A DNA stretch of 22,425 bases from a virus: positions 1 to 22,425 of IMG/VR virus record IMGVR_UViG_3300044960_000217; one strand, given 5' to 3'. Of the stretch, positions 18,273-22,425 are shown in pieces; the first letter of the stretch is position 1; each line of letters starts with the position of its first letter. The notes beneath the pieces are model-generated. The model worked only from the letters and a program-made list of their open reading frames with translations, did no database searches and had not been told where the DNA came from. Position numbers and translations under genes: made by a program.

Positions 18273-19652
18273 GTGGCAAAGATCGAGCTGCCGGCGAACT
18301 TCACGCCGCGTCATTATCAGCGGCCGATCATGGCCTTTTTCGATCGTGGCGGAAAGCGTGCGTTCTGGTGCGTGCATCGTCGTGGTGGCAAGGACCGCAC
18401 GATGCTGGCCCAGATCAGCAAGATGGCGCACCAGCGCATCGGAACGTACTGGCACATGCTGCCGACGCTTAAGCAGGCGAGAAAGGCGGTCTGGGACAAC
18501 ATCACGCTGGACGGAAAGCGGCTGATTGACGCAACGTTCCCGCCGGAGATCGTCGCGAAGCGCAACGAGACCGAGATGAAGATCGAGCTCAAGTGCGGCT
18601 CGATCATCCAGCTCATGGGCGCCGACAATTTCGACTCGAACGTCGGCGCGAATCCGGTGCACGTGACGTTCTCCGAGTTCGCGTTGACGCATCCTCGCGC
18701 GTGGCATCTCGTGCGTCCGATTCTCACCGAGAACAACGGCACCGCCGCGTTCATCAGCACTCCGCGCGGGTACAACAGCTTCTACGAGATCGGAGAGGTC
18801 GCGCGCAAGGACGACACCGGCCGCTGGTACTACGCTGTGATGCCGATCGACGTGACGGGCGTCATGACGCGCGAGCAGGTCGAGCAGGAAGTGCGCGAAG
18901 GAATGCCCGAGAATCTCGCGCGGCAGGAATACTACTGCGACTTCAGCGCAGCGAACGTCGGCTCGATCCTCGGCCCGTGGCTCGAAGCCGCTCACCGCGA
19001 GGGACGTCTGCTAGACGATCTGGTCGCCGACCCGGACGGCTCGCCGCTGGAGCTATCGGGCGACCTCGGATTCAACGACACCTGCGCGTGGTGGCTGTGG
19101 CAGCGCCTCCCGGGCGGATGGTTCGCGTGCCTCGCGTACGTCGAGGATAGCGGGCTCGACGCTCAGGACTGGCTCGATCGCTTCAACGAGAGGCTCGGTT
19201 GGACGCCGGAGCGAATCGGTCAGGTCTGGCTGCCGCACGACGCGCGAGCGAAGACGTTCGCGACCCGCACCAGCGCTTTAGAGCAGTTCCGCGCCGCCGG
19301 CTACAAGACCGACATCGTTCCGCAGGTGAGCGTGACTCATCGGATCAACGCTGCCCGCACGATCGCTCGCCGCACGGTCTGGAATTCGGTCACGTGCGAG
19401 ATCGGGCTGAAGGCTCTGCGCGACTGGCAGTACGAGTACGACGAGGAGCGGCGCACATACAGCAAGAACCCTGACCACAACTGGGCCTCGCACGGGAGCG
19501 ACGCGTTCTCGTACGGTGCTCTGACGATGGAGTCTCGCAGCATCGCGCTGCCGACGCCGAAGGAAGTCAAGCAGTTCGCGAGGACGGCGGATCGTGGATT
19601 CGCTTTAGAGGAGCTATGGGACACGGCTCCGATGAGGAGTAGCCGGGTATGA
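18273..19652 (+). CDS. terL: Terminase large subunit
   Basis: This protein of 459 residues starts at GTG 18273 (MAKIELPANFTPRHYQRPIM). The ATPase domain has a variant Walker A WCVHRRGGKDRTM (about 32-44), Walker B VHVTFSE (129-135, catalytic Glu135) and the coupling motif STPRG (162-166). The RNase H-like nuclease domain has Asp264 (SGDLGFNDT), Asp323 (LPHDARAK) and Asp410 (HGSDAFSYG). It is the packaging motor that translocates DNA into the prohead and cuts it. No clear Shine-Dalgarno is present, so its translation is probably coupled to the tiny upstream gene. The portal gene follows with a 4-nt overlap. Domains and active sites are complete. Confidence 0.92.
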   Translation: MAKIELPANFTPRHYQRPIMAFFDRGGKRAFWCVHRRGGKDRTMLAQISKMAHQRIGTYWHMLPTLKQARKAVWDNITLDGKRLIDATFPPEIVAKRNETEMKIELKCGSIIQLMGADNFDSNVGANPVHVTFSEFALTHPRAWHLVRPILTENNGTAAFISTPRGYNSFYEIGEVARKDDTGRWYYAVMPIDVTGVMTREQVEQEVREGMPENLARQEYYCDFSAANVGSILGPWLEAAHREGRLLDDLVADPDGSPLELSGDLGFNDTCAWWLWQRLPGGWFACLAYVEDSGLDAQDWLDRFNERLGWTPERIGQVWLPHDARAKTFATRTSALEQFRAAGYKTDIVPQVSVTHRINAARTIARRTVWNSVTCEIGLKALRDWQYEYDEERRTYSKNPDHNWASHGSDAFSYGALTMESRSIALPTPKEVKQFARTADRGFALEELWDTAPMRSSRV

Positions 19653-21883
19653 AGAAGGAAGACGTCGCGTACGGCAATCAGCCGAGCAGCTACGACAAGA
19701 CGCCGCAAGGAATGGCGGAGCTGTGGGCGAAGGAGCTGGAGTCCGCGAACAAGGAGCTGAAGACCTTCAAGGAGAAGTCGAAGGTCGTCGTTCAGCGGTA
19801 TCTCGACAACCGCGACGGGCTCTTCGACGACCAGCGCAAGAACGTCAACCTGTTCTGGTCGACGACGCAGGTCCTGCTCTCTGCACTGTTCGCTCGGCCG
19901 CCGAAGGTCGACGTCAGCCGCATGCACAAGGACGCGCAGGACGACGTCTCGCGCGTCGCTGGCGTCATCCTCGAACGCATCCTCAATCGCGGCCTGCAGG
20001 ACGATGGGAAGTTCGACCGTGAAGCGTTCAAGCAAGCGATCAAGGACCGTCTCATCGTAGGTCTCGGTCAGGTGTGGGTCCGATACGAGGTCGAGATCGA
20101 GAAGCAGACGATCGAGCCAGCGATCGATCCGGTGACGGGCGCTCCGATGGGCGAGCCGATCGAGGCAGAGGTCATCAAAGAAGAGTCGGTTCCGATCGAC
20201 TACGTGTACTGGGAGGACTTCGATTGGTCGCCCTGCCGCACGTGGGAAGAGTGCAGGTGGGTCTCGCGCCGCACGTATCTGACGAAGGACCAAGCTGTGA
20301 AGCGGTTCGGTGAGACGATCGCCGGACAGCTCAACTACACGAACAAGAAGAAGGCGGAGAGCCCGATCGACGTGCAGTCCGAAGCGTGGTCGAAGGCGTG
20401 CGTCTACGAAATCTGGTGCAAGGACGAGAAGAAGGTTTACTGGTACAGCCCCGGCTGCCCGGTGATTCTCGACGTCCGCGACGACCCGCTGCAGCTCGAC
20501 GGCTTCTTCCCGTGCCCGAAGCCGCTCGCAGCGAACCTCACGAGCTCACGCTTCATGCCGAAGAGCGACTACGCGATGGCGCAGGACATCTACACGCAGC
20601 TCGACGAGCTGAATACGCGCATCTCGTGGCTCGTGAAGGCGTGCAAGGTGGCCGGCCTGTACGACCAGAACACGAAAGGAAGCGTTCAGAGGCTGTTCCA
20701 AGAGGGCAGCGAGCTGTCGCTGATCCCGGTTGACAACTGGGCAGCGTTCGCGGAGAAGGGCGGAGTTCAGGGGACAATCTCTTGGGTTCCGATCGAGCAG
20801 ATCGCGAACGTCATCGCTCAGCTTCGCGTCGAGTCGGCGGCCGCTCAGCAGCAGCTCTACGAGGTTCTCGGCATCAGCGACATCATGCGCGGCGCTTCCG
20901 ACCCGGACGAGACGCTCGGGGCGCAGCAGCTCAAGGCTCAATTCGGGAGCTCGCGAATCCAATTCACGATGAGCGAGATCGCGGACTGGGTTGCTTTCGC
21001 GTGCCGCATCAAGGCGGAGATCATCAGCCGTCATTGCCAGCCGGAGAGCATCGCGAAGTGGTCGAACATCGAGGCCACCGCCGACGCTCAGCTCGCGCCG
21101 CAAGCGATCCAGCTCATCAAGAGCTTCGAGGACTTCGAGTGGAAGGTCTCGATCGACCCAGATACGATGGCCGCGATCGACTACGCGCAGGAGCGGGAGT
21201 CGAGGACTCAGATGCTCGACGCTCTCGGCGTGTTCATGGAGCGCACGATGCCTCTCGTGCAGCAGGCTCCTCAGGCTGCCGGTGTCGTTCTGGAGCTCGT
21301 GAAGTGGGCGATCGCTGGTTTCAAAGTCGGCAAGGAGATCGAGAGCGTCATCGATCAGACGATGGACGCGATCAAGCAGGGCGCGAGCCAGCCGCAGCAG
21401 CCGCCGATCGAGCTGGAGCTGGAAAAACTGCGTGCCCAGAACCGCATCGACGTCGAGATGATCCGCGGCGACACGCAGCGCGACATCCAAGCCTCGAAGC
21501 ACCAGATCGAGCTGCTGAAACTCGGCATGGAGCAGCATCTCGCGCAGCTCAACCAGCAGCTTCAGCTCATCTCCGACACCATCGCGCAGCAGCGCGACGA
21601 CGTGCGCGCTCAATTGCAGCAGCAACAGCAGCTACAGCAGCAATTGCAGCAAGCTAAGCAGTCGCAGCAGCCCGCTCAGCCCGTCAACATCGTCGGAGGC
21701 TCCGACATGATGGCACTGAACGAGGCTTTGGCGAAGCTCGGAAACGGAATCGAGGAGCTGAAGAACAAGAAGAACCCTCGAAGGGTGCGAACTCCGGTTC
21801 GCGACGCGAACGGTGACATCGTCAAGGTCATCGAAGAAGACGAAGAACCGCAAGTCCTGCCGCAAGGGATGCCGCTGCAATGA
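19649..21883 (+). CDS. Portal protein, P22-like
   Basis: This protein of 744 residues starts at ATG 19649. The N-terminus is helical and charged (ELWAKELESANKELKTFKEK), followed by NVNLFWSTTQVLLSALFARPPK. YWEDFDWSPCRTWEECRWVSRRTYL (about 188-212) is typical of large P22/podovirus-type portals. LLVGLGQVWVRYEVEIEK-like and YTQLDELNTRISWLVKACK segments follow. From about residue 585 there is a long coiled coil (QIELLKLGMEQHLAQLNQQL), then a Gln-rich tract (about 654-677, QLQQQQQLQQQL) and an acidic end. Portals form the dodecameric ring for DNA entry and exit; the extended helical C-terminus suggests a P22-like barrel. Position directly after TerL confirms the call. The next gene overlaps by 4 nt. 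Confidence 0.9.
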   Translation: MKKEDVAYGNQPSSYDKTPQGMAELWAKELESANKELKTFKEKSKVVVQRYLDNRDGLFDDQRKNVNLFWSTTQVLLSALFARPPKVDVSRMHKDAQDDVSRVAGVILERILNRGLQDDGKFDREAFKQAIKDRLIVGLGQVWVRYEVEIEKQTIEPAIDPVTGAPMGEPIEAEVIKEESVPIDYVYWEDFDWSPCRTWEECRWVSRRTYLTKDQAVKRFGETIAGQLNYTNKKKAESPIDVQSEAWSKACVYEIWCKDEKKVYWYSPGCPVILDVRDDPLQLDGFFPCPKPLAANLTSSRFMPKSDYAMAQDIYTQLDELNTRISWLVKACKVAGLYDQNTKGSVQRLFQEGSELSLIPVDNWAAFAEKGGVQGTISWVPIEQIANVIAQLRVESAAAQQQLYEVLGISDIMRGASDPDETLGAQQLKAQFGSSRIQFTMSEIADWVAFACRIKAEIISRHCQPESIAKWSNIEATADAQLAPQAIQLIKSFEDFEWKVSIDPDTMAAIDYAQERESRTQMLDALGVFMERTMPLVQQAPQAAGVVLELVKWAIAGFKVGKEIESVIDQTMDAIKQGASQPQQPPIELELEKLRAQNRIDVEMIRGDTQRDIQASKHQIELLKLGMEQHLAQLNQQLQLISDTIAQQRDDVRAQLQQQQQLQQQLQQAKQSQQPAQPVNIVGGSDMMALNEALAKLGNGIEELKNKKNPRRVRTPVRDANGDIVKVIEEDEEPQVLPQGMPLQ

Positions 21884-22425
21884 CTTTCAAGGTCAACCAC
21901 GCCTACACGAGCGCGATACCGGACGATCCGGCCGATCTCGCGGCCGGGAAGATCACTCCGAGCCGCTGGAATGCTGATCTGGTCGCGACGATGAGCAGCG
22001 GCCGCATCGCAGGCCGCGTGTCGGCCGGCGTTGGGGCCGTCGAGGAGCTTGACAGCTCCACAGTGGCCGGCCTTCTGGGGCTCGGGAGCGCAGCGTACTC
22101 GTCCACGAGCGACTTTGCGGCCTCTTCGCACACCCACAGCGCCGCTGACATCACGTCAGGAACGTTTGCGGACGCACGGATCGCGCAATCGAATGTAACG
22201 CAGCATCAGGCTGCTCTCAGCATCTCGTGGACGCAGATCGGAGGCAAGCCGACAACGCTCGCAGGGTACGGGATCACCGACGCTGCCCCGCTTTCGCACG
22301 TCGGAAGCGGCGGCGCGGCTCACGCGAACGCTGTTCCGAACGGTGCAGCCGGCTTCATGACGGGTGCCGACAAGAACAAGCTGGACGGAATTCAGGCCGG
22401 AGCGACAGCGAACAGCAGCGACGCG
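21880..22425 (+). CDS. Fibre-like virion protein, N-terminal part (runs off window)
   Basis: ATG 21880 overlaps the portal stop (ATGA), and the frame stays open for 182 codons to the window end. The N-terminus MTFKVNHAYTSAIPDDPADL, then PSRWNADLVATMSSGRIAGR, follows a pattern common at the start of phage fibre or appendage proteins ('...IPD...PSxWNADH...GRxxAGxG...EE'). Downstream are short fibre-type repeats: LLGLGSAAYSST, SHTHSAADITSGTF, WTQIGGKPTTLAGYGITDAA and GFMTGADKNKLDGIQAGATA. This should be a trimeric, receptor-binding or virion-appendage protein. A fibre gene directly after the portal, before any capsid gene, is uncommon. The frame does not join simply to the fibre fragment at 1-554. 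Confidence 0.75.
   Translation, partial: MTFKVNHAYTSAIPDDPADLAAGKITPSRWNADLVATMSSGRIAGRVSAGVGAVEELDSSTVAGLLGLGSAAYSSTSDFAASSHTHSAADITSGTFADARIAQSNVTQHQAALSISWTQIGGKPTTLAGYGITDAAPLSHVGSGGAAHANAVPNGAAGFMTGADKNKLDGIQAGATANSSDA

Noticed and set aside
20546-21657. Long antisense (20546-21625) and alternate-frame (20782-21657) open frames over the portal
   Set aside because: Shadows of the portal coding sequence with low-complexity Arg/Leu or Arg/His composition and no RBS.
1-22425. Window as a complete circular phage genome
   Set aside because: The open frame at 22425 does not continue in phase with the frame at base 3 (joined, it meets a stop within 60 bases), and no capsid or most tail genes are present.
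1-22425. Diversity-generating retroelement linked to the fibre genes
   Set aside because: No reverse transcriptase-like gene and no paired template/variable repeats near either fibre fragment.

Overview
The window looks like part of a tailed double-stranded DNA bacteriophage (or prophage) genome from a GC-rich bacterial host. It shows a terminase, a portal, a holin/endolysin cassette, tail-fibre-like fragments at both edges and a complete family A DNA polymerase replication module. Genes are packed with 1-4 nt ATGA/GTGA/TTGA overlaps and good Shine-Dalgarno sites. No integrase, tRNA, rRNA, CRISPR array or reverse transcriptase was seen. The host cannot be named from the sequence; GC content near 60% and the gene set would fit a proteobacterium. 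No major capsid gene is present, so this is a piece of a larger genome.

Layout. (1) 1-3416, plus strand: the 3' end of a fibre-like virion gene, a low-GC small virion-type gene, a strong hairpin, then a lysis block (coiled-coil protein, membrane protein, GTA-type 3TM holin, M15 endolysin), a zincin metallopeptidase and a calcineurin-like metallophosphoesterase. (2) 3422-13613, minus strand: a long early/replication operon read right to left. It holds a C-terminally 'EKLRAL' helical protein, a small membrane protein, a DUF2800 Cas4-like nuclease, a DUF2815 ssDNA-binding protein, a DUF5664 (MazZ-like) nucleotide hydrolase, a membrane peptide, DNA polymerase A, five small proteins, a SprT-like protease, a membrane-anchored HExxH protein, further small proteins, a VRR-NUC nuclease, a SNF2 helicase and a zinc-ribbon protein. 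A small cargo gene at its end is bracketed by a 23-bp direct repeat. (3) 13614-16530, plus: a divergent promoter with a palindromic operator, a ribbon-helix-helix regulator, an HD phosphohydrolase and a prim-pol/RepA-type helicase fusion. (4) 16531-16912: a gene-free repeat region with long perfect inverted repeats, a 37-bp tandem repeat, fifteen GGTCG units that are G-quadruplex prone, and a promoter. (5) 16913-22425, plus: a monocistronic small gene with its own terminator, a putative small terminase subunit, a membrane protein, a 30-residue peptide, the large terminase subunit, a P22-like portal and the start of a fibre-like gene that runs off the window.

How it fits together. The RHH protein probably sets the balance between the two divergent early transcripts. 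Prim-pol/helicase, polymerase A, DUF2815, DUF2800, SNF2 and VRR-NUC form a self-sufficient replication and recombination set. The HD and DUF5664 hydrolases may reshape the dNTP pool. The right-hand block packages DNA and starts the head, and the left-hand block lyses the cell. The strongest unexplained signals are the repeat-bracketed cargo gene (3403-3789), the promoter module duplicated at 8804-8864 and 16808-16869, the back-to-back promoters sharing one palindrome (13631-13673) and the repeat region at 16511-16820.
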